From contig JAUIKM010000024.1 in the NCBI GenBank assembly GCA_030430495.1, positions 1 to 64,000 on the forward strand: a DNA stretch of 64,000 nucleotides, given 5' to 3'. The notes under the pieces are model-generated. The model had not been told where the DNA came from and did no database searches. It saw only the letters and a list, made by a program, of their open reading frames with translations. A program made the position numbers and the translations under genes. Every line of letters starts with the position of its first letter. The first letter of the stretch is position 1. Positions 35,124-48,430 of this stretch are shown here, in pieces. The stretch comes from a bacterium. Its GTDB lineage: Bacteria; Bacteroidota; Ignavibacteria; Kapaibacteriales; UBA7675.

Positions 35124-35588
35124 TTACCAGGCTGCGGCAATGTTTTCGTCCTCAAGTTTGCGCATCTGCGCCCGCCCCGCATCGTCCGCATCGTCGTAGC
35201 CCACAACGTGCAGAACTCCGTGAGCGACCAGGCGCATCATCTCGTGACTGAACGAGACGCCGTATTCGGCTGCCTGGCGGCGCGCCATTTCGGCACAAAC
35301 ATAAATTTCGCCATCTACAAGCTCATCATCAAGGGAAAAACTGATGACGTCCGTAGAATAGTCGTGATTGAGGAACTGCTTGTTGATGCGTTGCATCTCT
35401 TTGTCGTCGACCACAACCACGCTGACGCTCCCCTCGCGCCGCTGATGGCTGCGCAAAACACACTCGACGACGCGCCGCATTTTGAGGCGCGGAATAAAGC
35501 GCGTTTCAGTTGTGTTGTAGATGCCTATCTCGAAATGTTCGGTTGCGGCGCCACGCGCCTGCGAAGATTTTTGTGTGGATGGAGCCAT
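35124..35588 (-). CDS. ybeY: rRNA maturation RNase YbeY
   Basis: A 154-residue YbeY endoribonuclease, a zinc-dependent enzyme of 16S rRNA 3' maturation and ribosome quality control. Recognisable blocks: VVVVDDKEMQRINKQFLNHD (residues about 57-76), STDVISFSLDD, GEIYVCAEMARRQA, and the metal motif HGVLHVVGYDD. The first two His ligands are present, and the third usual His is Asp, as I recall for Bacteroidota-type YbeY. The N-terminal 18 residues are a low-similarity extension. It starts 25 bases after the stop of the unknown gene 35614-36057, and smg follows, so the three form one unit. Confidence 0.93.
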   Translation of the reverse strand: MAPSTQKSSQARGAATEHFEIGIYNTTETRFIPRLKMRRVVECVLRSHQRREGSVSVVVVDDKEMQRINKQFLNHDYSTDVISFSLDDELVDGEIYVCAEMARRQAAEYGVSFSHEMMRLVAHGVLHVVGYDDADDAGRAQMRKLEDENIAAAW

Positions 35589-35613
35589 GAATGCGCCGCC
35601 TGTGGATGGACGA

Positions 35614-36057
35614 TTACTCGCCTTCAGCGCCGATGACCGCTTCGGTCAGCGAGAGCTGCATGGCGGACATCAGAACACGCGGGTCGAGTTTGCCGAAGTC
35701 CGACGTCAGAATCTCACGGCGAATATTGACGAACATGGAACATGTACAGCGAGCGCCGACGACGAGACAGGAGACGTGTCCGGAACGCACGCCCAGGAAA
35801 ATGACCTCGTCCGGTTCAAACAGCATGTAGGTCGAACAGTTGTGCAGTTCAAAATAGCCGTGTTGCGTCTGCGCCACCACGAGTGCGCCTCTGGCGTCGC
35901 CGCCCAGATCCACGTCGCTGTGCAGCGTCAGGTTCAAAGACTGTTTTGATTCCTCGTGGCTCAGGCGAAACATATAGGAGCCCTCAACCACCTGGGCCGC
36001 ACCGCCAAGGACAGCGGCAATGCTGTCGGCATCGGATTGAGTAAAATCAAAACTCAT
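35614..36057 (-). CDS. Hypothetical protein upstream of ybeY
   Basis: A 147-residue protein of unknown function, first gene of the ybeY-smg unit and divergent from thrS. It has mixed beta/helix content: SYMFRLSHEESKQSLNLTLH, GALVVAQTQHGYFELHN, EVIFLGVRSGHVSCLVV, then Cys-containing ARCTCSMF and a helical C-terminus. This could be a small ligand-binding fold; I do not recognise it. AGGTG nine bases before the ATG supports the start. No signal peptide. Confidence 0.75.
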   Translation of the reverse strand: MSFDFTQSDADSIAAVLGGAAQVVEGSYMFRLSHEESKQSLNLTLHSDVDLGGDARGALVVAQTQHGYFELHNCSTYMLFEPDEVIFLGVRSGHVSCLVVGARCTCSMFVNIRREILTSDFGKLDPRVLMSAMQLSLTEAVIGAEGE

Positions 36058-36249
36058 AGTTGGCGCACCTGTTTTCCGCTGATTGCGGCACGCGCGGGGA
36101 ATTGCCCCGACTGCTCCGCAAATTTTATGTATTTTTGCCGTTCATGTTCGGCGGCTGTAACGAGGCAACGCCGCCCGCAGACGCATGAAGCGCCGCATAA
36201 ATTAACAAATTGCCTCGATTTTACGAACTTCAGTAGCATTGACAGTACG

Positions 36250-38196
36250 ATGAAGATTACCTTCCCCAACGGAGACGTCAAGGAATTTCCCGCCGAAACG
36301 ACGGGAATGCAGATTGCAGAGTCGATTTCACCCGGTCTGGCCCGCAACGCGGTGGGCATCGTGGCCGACGGCACAACTCTGGACCTGACGACGCCGATCA
36401 CCACCGATGCTACGGTTCGGATCCTGACGTTCAGCGATGACGAGGGCAAGCAGATTTTCTGGCACTCCTCCGCTCACCTGCTGGCCGAAGCGCTGCAGGA
36501 ACTGTACCCCGGTATCAAATTCACGATCGGCCCGCCGATTGAAAACGGCTTTTACTACGACGTCCTGCTGCCGGACGATCGCAAGATTTCGCCTGAAGAC
36601 TTCGAGACAATCGAAAACAAAATGAAGGAGCTTTCCAAAAAGAATTCAGCTTTCCAACGCATCGACGTGTCCTGGGAGGACGCCGTCGACATGTACAAAA
36701 AGGAAGGCAACGAATTCAAGCTGGAACTGCTCGACACCTTCAAAGGCCAGGACATCACGCTCTATCGCCAGGGCGACTTCCTGGACCTCTGCCGCGGCAC
36801 ACACGTGCCGACGACGGGCATGCTCAAGTTTGCCAAGGTGCTGTCCGTAGCCGGCGCATACTGGCGCGGCGACTCGGACCGCGAGATGCTGACGCGCGTC
36901 TACGGCGTGTCTTACCCCAAAAAGCAGATGCTGGAGGAAGACCTGCACCTGCGTGAGGAAGCCGAAAAACGCGACCACCGCAAGCTGGGCAAACAGCTGG
37001 AGCTGTACACGATTACGCAGAAAGTCGGCTCGGGCCTGCCCATCTGGCTGCCGAACGGAACAATGCTGCGCCGCACGCTGGAGCAGTTCCTGCGCGAGAT
37101 GCAGATTACGGCCGGTTACCAGGAGGTGATCACGCCGCACATCGGGCACCTGGACCTGTACCGCACCTCCGGCCACTATCCTTATTACTCGGAGTCGCAG
37201 TACTCGCCGATCCAGGTGGACGACGAGGAATACCTGCTCAAACCGATGAACTGCCCGCATCACCACCAGATCTACGCCAGCAAGCCGCGCTCCTACCGCG
37301 ACCTGCCGGTGCGTCTGGCAGAATTCGGGTCCGTCTATCGCTACGAGCAGTCCGGCGAGCTCAACGGCATCTCTCGGACGCGCGGCTTTACGCAGGACGA
37401 CTCGCACATTTACTGCACGCCGGAGCAGATCAAGGACGAACTGAAGAGCGTCGTCAACCTGACGCAGATCGTTTTCCGCACTTTTGGACTGGAGCCGTTC
37501 ACGCGCCTGTCCTTCCGCGACGACGACGAGACCAAGTACGCCGGCGATCCGGCCGACTGGGAGCGCGGTCAGCGCATCCTCAAGGAGGTCGCCGACGAGA
37601 TGGAACTGGACTACGTCATCGGCGAGGGCGAGGCGGCGTTCTACGGTCCCAAGATCGACTTTATCGTACGCGACGCGCTGGGCCGCAAATGGCAGCTCGG
37701 CACGGTGCAGATCGACTACGTCATGCCCGAGCGTTTTGAGCTTGAGTACGTCGGCTCGGACAACGCCAAACACCGCCCGGTGATTATCCACCGCGCGCCG
37801 TTTGGATCGATGGAACGTTTTATCTCGATTCTGATCGAACACTACGCCGGGAACTTCCCTTTCTGGTTAGCCCCCGTGCAGGCAACCGTTCTGCCGATAA
37901 CCGACGATCAGGCCGATTTTGCGCAGGCGGTGCACGCCGAGCTGGAAAAACGCGGCGTCCGCGCGACGATCGACACGCGCAGCGAGAAGATCGGCCGCAA
38001 GATCGCCGAAGCCGAGCAGGCCAAAATCCCCTTCAGTTTGATCATCGGCGCACGCGAGAAAGAAGCCAACTCCGTGGCCCTTCGCGAACACACCGTCGGC
38101 GACCGCGGCAAGATGCCGGTCGGTGAGTTGTATGAACTGCTTGAGCAGCTCTCGGCACCCGGAGCCACTGAGCACAAAAGCGAAGAGTCCGCCTAA
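36250..38196 (+). CDS. thrS: Threonine--tRNA ligase
   Basis: A 648-residue class II synthetase. Order: TGS domain (residues 1-60, MKITFPNGDVKEFPAE), editing (tRNA-SAD) domain with HSSAH at about 75-79 and CRGTH, catalytic core with GLPIWLPNGT, MNCPHHH (zinc/active-site Cys-His), the SRTRGFTQDDSHIY motif 2 region and RAPFGSMERF motif 3, and an anticodon-binding C-terminus. Length is typical. The ATG at MKITF begins the TGS domain; no ribosome site is seen and the upstream frame is not coding. A strong terminator follows 100 bases after the stop. infC/rplT do not follow. Confidence 0.97.
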   Translation: MKITFPNGDVKEFPAETTGMQIAESISPGLARNAVGIVADGTTLDLTTPITTDATVRILTFSDDEGKQIFWHSSAHLLAEALQELYPGIKFTIGPPIENGFYYDVLLPDDRKISPEDFETIENKMKELSKKNSAFQRIDVSWEDAVDMYKKEGNEFKLELLDTFKGQDITLYRQGDFLDLCRGTHVPTTGMLKFAKVLSVAGAYWRGDSDREMLTRVYGVSYPKKQMLEEDLHLREEAEKRDHRKLGKQLELYTITQKVGSGLPIWLPNGTMLRRTLEQFLREMQITAGYQEVITPHIGHLDLYRTSGHYPYYSESQYSPIQVDDEEYLLKPMNCPHHHQIYASKPRSYRDLPVRLAEFGSVYRYEQSGELNGISRTRGFTQDDSHIYCTPEQIKDELKSVVNLTQIVFRTFGLEPFTRLSFRDDDETKYAGDPADWERGQRILKEVADEMELDYVIGEGEAAFYGPKIDFIVRDALGRKWQLGTVQIDYVMPERFELEYVGSDNAKHRPVIIHRAPFGSMERFISILIEHYAGNFPFWLAPVQATVLPITDDQADFAQAVHAELEKRGVRATIDTRSEKIGRKIAEAEQAKIPFSLIIGAREKEANSVALREHTVGDRGKMPVGELYELLEQLSAPGATEHKSEESA

Positions 38197-38296
38197 GAGT
38201 TTACCCGTAAGAGGAGTTTAAGTCCCAGAGCCGTCTAGTTTCGAGCGCAACGGCCGTAAGCTACATGGTAAAAATAGGCGGGGCAGAAATTCATAG

Positions 38297-38333
38297 AAGC
38301 CGCCGGTGACTTTGTTGCCGGCGGCTTTTTTTA
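38297..38333 (+). terminator. Rho-independent terminator of thrS
   Basis: AAGCCGCCGG pairs with CCGGCGGCTT around TGACTTTGTTG, then TTTTTTATT. Confidence 0.92.
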
Positions 38334-38347
38334 TTGGGTTGTGGTGT

Positions 38348-38449
38348 GGCGACGCCGGTCTCAAGTACCTGGGTATGCGAAACACCCCCATCTACAAATT
38401 ACCACGCAGCTCAATGCCTCCGCAAGACTATAAAACTCAACGGACGCTA
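38348..38449 (+). repeat. Dispersed repeat family R3, copy 1
   Basis: GGTCTCAAGTACCTGGG..TGCGAAACACCCCC, later AAAACTCAACGGACGCTAA. Related copies lie at 45652-45768 and 45791-45910. Confidence 0.6.
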
Positions 38450-38909
38450 ATACTTGCTCAATGTGCGCTGTTTCGTACTGTCCGATGCCAATGAATTTTC
38501 AAATTCAACAGTTAACAAAATAATCAGAAAGCAAGCCCGATGTTAAAGAGGGCGCTGCAACAAATCTATGCCTGCCTGAGCCGGCAAGCTTAAACAGACC
38601 GGATACGATTGGCCTTGGAGAACTCTCCTCCCCTGCCAAATTTGCGGAATACACAAGAGCACCACTTCCCCAGTCAAACGCACAAGCCATATTCGCGGAC
38701 GGCAGGAAATTGACGATTGAGCCTCATAGACAAGCAATATTGATTAAAGACCCAGCGAAGTTGGAGCCGCTCAGACCAGCCTGTACCTTCTACCACCCAA
38801 TGAGCACTATTTCAATAACAATACAACCGTGACACAGACAGCATTCTACATGATGGCGTACAAGTGACCAAGCTCTTTGAGAATCTCTGCCACAAGGTTA
38901 AATTTGCAA

Positions 38910-40661
38910 ATGGATTATATCAGCGACCCCGCTGCGATACCGCAGCACGTCAAGCGCGAACAATTGGCGCAAGAGCTGGCTGAATGTACGACGCTGCAGG
39001 CCAAAGTCGGGCTTCTGGGCAATCAGGCAACGCTCGACAATGTGATTCCGACGGCATCGGAATTTGTAGCAGACGCAATCGCGGAGATGCTTGAGGATGC
39101 GCCGCAGGACAGTCCCGAACGGGCCGAACTGGAATATGTTCGCGGCAAAGCACTGGCTGAACAGGACAAGTATGCCGCTGCTGCTGTAAGTTTCAAAACG
39201 GCAGCCGAGCTTGCGGGCCGACGGCAGGATGCGGAATTGCAGTTCAAAGCCGAAGCCGAATGGGCGCTCAGTTTGTTGACCGGCACCAATCTGGATCTTG
39301 GGATTGAAACACTGGAAAAAAAACGTACGCAGCTGGAAAACACAGTCGATCTGCTCGATGAAACAAGCTATAAACAACGCCTTTTTCTGGTCGTGTGTAA
39401 TTTGAGCAGACTTTACGTCATCAAAGGTTTTTACAGCACTGCTTTGATCGCGGGCAATGAAGCACTGAGTTTAATAGAATATTCAACATCCAGTCTTAAA
39501 ACATTTGCAGTTTACAGCAGCCTGGCGACCGCACATAACAATCTGGGAAGTTTTGCTTCAGCGCAACACTATTACGAACTGGCAATTGCGCTGGCCAAAC
39601 GCGAGAAAAGTCGCACCTTACTTGGAAAGGCGCTCATCAATCTTGTGCAACACCGCCTGACGCAACTGATTGCCGATGAGACTACGCTGCGCATGCTTAA
39701 AGATGCCGACTCCTATCTACGCCTGGATGCGCAGGAACCGCAACGTTTATCGATCACCTTCAGCCATGTACTCTACCACACCCAGAGCGAAGAGTACGAA
39801 CTTGCAACGCAGTATGCACAAAGAGTTCTTGCTTTGGCTGCTCAGCGCAAGGTACCGGCGATCAGCAGCAATGCACATGCATTTATGGCCAAAATCTTGT
39901 TAAAACAAGATAAGTTAGACGAAGCGCTGTTTCACGCCGAAAAAGCCGTCGAGTCCGTACGGATGCTCAACAACGCAAATCAGACCAGGATGTGCCTTGC
40001 AACGCTGGCTGAGGCGCATAAAAAACTTGGTCAATTTGAGCAAGGTTTTACTTGCCTGGAAGAAATAGTCGCAATCCACAACGATCAGCTGGTCGACAGC
40101 CACAAACAGTTGCACGCCGAACTACAAGCCACCGTGGCAGTGACGAGTCAACGCCGCGAGACGGAAATCGCAAAACTCGAAGCTGAAAAACAGACATTGC
40201 TGGCTCAGCAGCACGAAATGCAGCGCAAAGAAGTTCATCGTGAACTCGTTGCCAAAGCCCTCAAAATCTCAGAAACTACCAATCTGCTGAATTCACTCAA
40301 GAGTTCGGTCGCCAAAGTGCGCAATGCTAAAAGCAAAACGGTCAAGACTGTGCTGCTGGACCTGACGCGTGAAATCAACAACTTCATCGACGATGAGCAG
40401 AGTCGCGATACCTTTGAAGAGGAATTCTCCGCACTGTTTCCCAACTACATCGATTTGCTTTCGCGCGAATACCCTGAACTCACCGAGCAGGAACTGCGCA
40501 TTTGCGCTTTGATTCGTCTGAAAATTTCCAACGACAATGTCTGCCGCATTATGCGTATTGCCAAACGCAGCATCGAAAGTTATCGCTACCGCATTCGCAA
40601 GAAACTGGGTTTGGATCGCGGGACGGATCTGAGCGCGTTTCTGGTCGGATTCGGCGACTAG
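38910..40661 (+). CDS. TPR-repeat LuxR-type transcriptional regulator
   Basis: A 583-residue protein with the same layout as the regulator at 11.3 kb. TPR repeats cover about residues 50-420 (AAAVSFKTAAELAGRR, LIAGNEALSLIEYS, AQHYYELAIALAKREKSR, LFHAEKAVESVRMLNN). A long coiled coil follows at about 430-480 (REIAKLEAEKQTLLAQQHEMQ-like). The last 60 residues are a LuxR/GerE HTH (LTEQELRICALIRLKISNDN, then AKRSIESYRYRIRKKLGL). The ATG was chosen over an upstream TTG. The signal and targets are unknown. Regulators of this type can sit near their targets; the next gene is the 1410-residue T9SS cargo. Confidence 0.87.
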   Translation: MDYISDPAAIPQHVKREQLAQELAECTTLQAKVGLLGNQATLDNVIPTASEFVADAIAEMLEDAPQDSPERAELEYVRGKALAEQDKYAAAAVSFKTAAELAGRRQDAELQFKAEAEWALSLLTGTNLDLGIETLEKKRTQLENTVDLLDETSYKQRLFLVVCNLSRLYVIKGFYSTALIAGNEALSLIEYSTSSLKTFAVYSSLATAHNNLGSFASAQHYYELAIALAKREKSRTLLGKALINLVQHRLTQLIADETTLRMLKDADSYLRLDAQEPQRLSITFSHVLYHTQSEEYELATQYAQRVLALAAQRKVPAISSNAHAFMAKILLKQDKLDEALFHAEKAVESVRMLNNANQTRMCLATLAEAHKKLGQFEQGFTCLEEIVAIHNDQLVDSHKQLHAELQATVAVTSQRRETEIAKLEAEKQTLLAQQHEMQRKEVHRELVAKALKISETTNLLNSLKSSVAKVRNAKSKTVKTVLLDLTREINNFIDDEQSRDTFEEEFSALFPNYIDLLSREYPELTEQELRICALIRLKISNDNVCRIMRIAKRSIESYRYRIRKKLGLDRGTDLSAFLVGFGD

Positions 40662-41115
40662 GCAAACGGTATTTACCGTATCACATTTTTGCAGCGCAAA
40701 GCTAGTATTCATGCGCCCTACAGCAATTTTGGGCAGGCATTGCAGTGGAATTGCAGTATTGCGCAGCCCCCTTCCTGCTTGTAAATTGGCTTCAGGAAAA
40801 ACAACAAAAGGTCTCCGGTCGATCAGGACCGATTCAAGGCTACGCCGGCATGCGGGTGACGGCAAGAGCGACAGATAACAAGCACATGCAAGAATGATTC
40901 AGTAGTCGGCATTAATAGTATGCCGAAGCACATCTGCATGTCCTAAGTTAACTAGCAGCATTCCGCACAGAATCCTCATCAGTAAACGCAACGCGCCGAA
41001 GGGTGATCTTGATCGCCCTTCAGCGTGCAGGGATTGTCTGTGCCCGACGCAGCATTTCAAGCTCAATGTGGTAGATAAATCATTAACATTTTTCCTAATT
41101 AATCGCGGATGAGAC
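40662..41115. other. Spacer before the large T9SS cargo gene
   Basis: A 454-base spacer. A hairpin at 40994-41025 (CGCCGAAGGGTGATC with GATCGCCCTTCAGCG) lacks a T-run and may be a leader structure. No gene. Confidence 0.5.
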
Positions 41116-45348
<4,233 letters not shown>

Positions 45349-45473
45349 TTCTGCGACGAATGAATCTGAGAGTTCGGATTGTCGCGGCAGCACACTGCGG
45401 CAATCCGCTGGCTCATCCGCATACATGCTGCGTTTAACAGTTGACGGATTGTTAACATAGCATGTGAACCAGG

Positions 45474-45508
45474 CCCGGAATCTACCACATTCCGGGTTTT
45501 GTGTTTTA
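45474..45508 (+). terminator. Terminator of the T9SS cargo gene
   Basis: CCCGGAAT pairs with ATTCCGGG, followed by TTTTGTGTTTT. Confidence 0.88.
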
Positions 45509-45651
45509 CCGGCATTTGGTGAATGTTGCCACGTAATTGGAAGCTAACCTTTTTACACTCCTTGGTTTGCGTTTTTTTGCTTGTAATTGCAACACAAGGT
45601 TTGAAATTGCCTGAGCGACAATAGCGACTTAACAGACATGCGGTTCAAGCC

Positions 45652-45910
45652 CAGTCTCAAGTCTCCGGGCTGCGAACCACCCCCCGCCCCAATTACAATC
45701 TCTTCAATTTCTCATACCCAAAACAAGGCCATAATTCTCAACGGACTCTAAAACGAACTTAGCGGACATTTCCGATCCGCTGTGCCGGCAGTCGGACTCA
45801 GTCTCAAATACTTGGGGCTGCAAACCACCCCCACTCATATATTACACCGCCAAAAATCTTCTCGCCAGGCAAATCAACTCTCCGGACCCAAAATCGACTT
45901 AAACGGCCTA
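45652..45910 (+). repeat. Dispersed repeat family R3, two tandem copies
   Basis: Copy 2 starts CCAGTCTCAAGTCTCCGGGC and copy 3 starts TCAGTCTCAAATACTTGGGG; each continues to TGC(A/G)AACCACCCCC. Copy 2 also carries TCTCAACGGACTCTAAAACG, matching the tail of the copy after thrS. Confidence 0.65.
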
Positions 45911-45998
45911 ATATATTCAATACGCTCGCCGCATCAGTTCACGTACAAGTGCAAGAACATTCAACTCCAAACTCAGGAACCAGCAAAAACGCAAGCCC

Positions 45999-46045
45999 AA
46001 GCCTGAGACCAAGGTGAAGCGCAGCGGAACAAAGGGCTCAAAGCG
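45999..46045 (+). repeat. Dispersed repeat family R2, copy C
   Basis: AAGCCTGAGACCAAGGTGAA, then GCGCAGCGGAACAAAGGGCTCAAAGCG in two runs. It abuts CGCAAGCCCAA, the reverse of the R1 element, so R1 and R2 are joined here. Confidence 0.6.
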
Positions 46046-46071
46046 CCGCCCCAAACCACAATACTACTAAC

Positions 46072-46110
46072 AAAAAAAACGACGACCCGCCCAAACGAGT
46101 CGCCGTTTTT
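46072..46110 (-). terminator. Rho-independent terminator of rho
   Basis: On the minus strand AAACGGCGACTCG pairs (with wobble) with GGGTCGTCGTTT, followed by TTTTTTG. It lies 29 bases after the rho stop. Confidence 0.88.
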
Positions 46111-46138
46111 AACTTAACAAGTCCAAAAGACCCGAAAC

Positions 46139-47446
46139 TTAAGAACTCATCGACGTCATGAAGTCTTTGTTGCTCTTTGTGCCTTTCAGACGGTCCAGCA
46201 GGAATTCAATCGCTTCCTGTTGTGAGAACTCGCTCAGGACCTTGCGCAGAATCCAGATGCGGTTCAGCTCTTCCGCCTTGATCAGCAACTCCTCGCGGCG
46301 CGTGCCGGATTTGTTGACGTCGATGGCCGGATAAACGCGGCGCTCCGAGAGCTTGCGGTCCAGCACCAGCTCCATGTTGCCCGTGCCCTTGAACTCTTCA
46401 AAAATCACCTCGTCCATGCGGCTGCCCGTGTCGATCAGCGCCGTGGCAATGATCGTCAGCGAACCGCCCTCCTCAATGTTCCGCGCCGCGCCGAAGAAAC
46501 GCTTCGGTTTGTGCAGTGCATTCGCGTCGACACCGCCCGAGAGAATCTTGCCCGAGTGCGGAATCACCGTGTTGTGCGCGCGCGCCAGACGCGTGATCGA
46601 GTCGAGCAGGATCACGACGTCGTGCTGGCCTTCCACCAGGCGCTTCGCTTTTTCGTGCACCATGTCCGCCACCTGAACGTGACGCTCGGGCGGCTCGTCA
46701 AAGGTCGAGGCAATCACCTCCGCATTGACCGAGCGCGCCATGTCCGTCACCTCTTCGGGACGTTCGTCGATCAGCAGCACGATCAGTTTTACTTCGGGGT
46801 GGTTGCGGGAGATACTGTTGGCTATCTTCTGCAGCAGGATGGTTTTACCGGATTTCGGCGGCGAGACAATCAATCCGCGCTGCCCCATGCCGATCGGCGC
46901 CAGCAGGTCGATAATCCGCATGTCCGTCTCGCCCGGAACCGTCTCCAGCTTCAGGCGCTTCGTCGGGTACAGCGGCGTCAGGTTGTCAAAAATCGTGCGG
47001 TCCCGCATGATGTCGGGATCGACGTAGTTGACCAGCTCCACCTTCAGCAGCGCAAAAAAGCGCTCGGCTTCCTTCGGCGGACGCACCTGGCCCGTCACCG
47101 TGTCGCCCGTACGCAGGCCGAAACGTTTGATCTGGGAAGGTGAAACGTAAATATCATCCGGCGAGGGAAGGTAGTTGTAGTCGGGCGAACGCAGGAAACC
47201 GTAGCCGTCCGGCAACTGCTCCAGTACACCTTCGCTGAACGTGATTCCGCTTTCCGGCGCGTGCGCGGCGGCCTGATGCTGGGCGTGCGCCTCAATAATC
47301 TTGAAAATCAGTTCCTGCTTGCGCAGGTCGCTGATATCCTCGATGCCGAGGTCCTTGGCTATTCTTGTCAGCTCGACGATCTTCTTTGCCTTCAAGGCGG
47401 CAATATCGACCCGGCCCGACAAATTGTCATTTTGCGCTTGGGGCAT
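46139..47446 (-). CDS. rho: Transcription termination factor Rho
   Basis: A 435-residue hexameric RNA helicase. Rho_N helical domain (residues 12-55, [18 protein letters not shown]), RNA-binding cold-shock domain (70-140, [20 protein letters not shown] with the RNP GYGF), Walker A PPKSGKT (196-202), Walker [16 protein letters not shown] with Asp282, and the Q/R-loop region [21 protein letters not shown]. It lacks the large N-terminal insertion seen in some Bacteroidota and actinobacterial Rho. Single gene with its own terminator. Confidence 0.98.
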   Translation of the reverse strand: MPQAQNDNLSGRVDIAALKAKKIVELTRIAKDLGIEDISDLRKQELIFKIIEAHAQHQAAAHAPESGITFSEGVLEQLPDGYGFLRSPDYNYLPSPDDIYVSPSQIKRFGLRTGDTVTGQVRPPKEAERFFALLKVELVNYVDPDIMRDRTIFDNLTPLYPTKRLKLETVPGETDMRIIDLLAPIGMGQRGLIVSPPKSGKTILLQKIANSISRNHPEVKLIVLLIDERPEEVTDMARSVNAEVIASTFDEPPERHVQVADMVHEKAKRLVEGQHDVVILLDSITRLARAHNTVIPHSGKILSGGVDANALHKPKRFFGAARNIEEGGSLTIIATALIDTGSRMDEVIFEEFKGTGNMELVLDRKLSERRVYPAIDVNKSGTRREELLIKAEELNRIWILRKVLSEFSQQEAIEFLLDRLKGTKSNKDFMTSMSS

Positions 47447-48333
47447 TACTTCAACCTGTTTATGCTGTTTGATTGGATTTGCAAAGCGATGGGGGCGGCG
47501 GAGAGCACGCCCGGCGGGACTTTAACCCTGCCGATCCGCTGCACGCCTGAAGAACGCAAGACCATCTTTCTGCGGTCATGCGCCGGAAAATTTCAACTCA
47601 ACACCGAAATACGCCGTTCTGCGCTGTTTAACAACGCACGTTCCAGTGCCGGATAATCATTGGAAGAGGAACAAACTAAACGCAGCCGTCGCCTGAGCAG
47701 CTATCTGCAATGCAATTCCGCAATCAGTAACAGGGTAAGAGCTAGCTATTATCGGTCTTGCATAAGGAGGCGTACTGGAAGAGGGCGCCCGCATGCGGGA
47801 AACAGCGGGTATCACGTCTGAACTGGACGTATTAGTGTACGGCGACGCAAAATTAAACCACACATTTTCAAAAGTCAACAAAAAACTGTCCAACGTCCAT
47901 TTATCTCTGTCCAACGTCATCGCCGCCGACGCCCGGACACGTAGAAAAATGGCCCGCGATTTGCTTGTTCGGGCGCGCACTTTTTACCGCTGTTTTTGTC
48001 CTTTTTGCACCTGCAATCGTTCTTCACGCCAGGTTGGATGCGCCCTCAGCCTGCTCCGTGTATTTTGCGTTCCCCGCTCTCCGGTCCGTTGTCGGCCTCG
48101 TGTACCGCTTTGAGCTCCGGCTGCTTCCTGCGGCTTTGCCGGCACTCAGGCTCTTTGGTGTTTTTTCTTGTTTGTCGCCGTGTTTCCCGCCGCCGGTCGT
48201 CGTTGCGGTTCGCTGTTTTTGAATCTTGCGCCGCGCCGCGCGACTCTCGCCCGCCCGGCTGCTTGAGATGGTTTAAGCTTAAACGTTTTGTACTGCGCCG
48301 CACGCTGAATCGCCGACGGCCCCCTTTAAAATG
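47447..48333. other. Gene-free region between rho and the flagellar terminator
   Basis: About 890 bases. Several overlapping frames exist on both strands, but none has a ribosome site or protein-like composition. The plus strand at about 47980-48240 is T/C-biased (TTTTTGTCCTTTTTG), the minus strand accordingly purine-rich, giving a fake Arg/Lys-rich frame. It must contain the rho promoter. Confidence 0.5.
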
Positions 48334-48367
48334 CCGCGATCCCGTCGCAGGGATGACGGGATCGCGG
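48334..48367 (-). terminator. Terminator of the flagellar operon
   Basis: CCGCGATCCCGTC and GACGGGATCGCGG pair perfectly (13 bp), followed on the minus strand by CATTTTAAAG. It lies 63 bases after the flgE stop. Confidence 0.8.
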
Positions 48368-48430
48368 AGATATCGCTGTTGTATTGTCGCGCTCGATCCG
48401 TGGAGGTCGGATCAGGAGCGGGTCAGACTA

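Larger units (their letters stand above)
38197..38909. other. Spacer after thrS with a dispersed repeat
   Basis: A 713-base spacer. It holds the thrS terminator and one copy of repeat family R3 (38348-38449). The rest, up to the TPR-LuxR gene, shows no convincing gene on either strand. Confidence 0.5.
45349..46138. other. Repeat-bearing spacer downstream of T9SS cargo
   Basis: A 790-base spacer without genes. It contains a terminator, two tandem copies of repeat family R3 (45652-45768, 45791-45910), one R2 copy (45999-46045) and the rho terminator. Confidence 0.6.

Noticed and set aside
36646-37842. 398-codon minus-strand frame opposite thrS
   Set aside because: Mirror frame of a clear threonyl-tRNA synthetase gene.
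45782-46006. 74-codon frame containing LKYLGLQTTPTH
   Set aside because: The conserved-looking peptide comes from repeat R3; flanks are not coding.
48046-48303. 85-codon minus-strand frame downstream of flgE
   Set aside because: Lies after the flagellar terminator; Arg/Lys content follows from purine bias of the strand.
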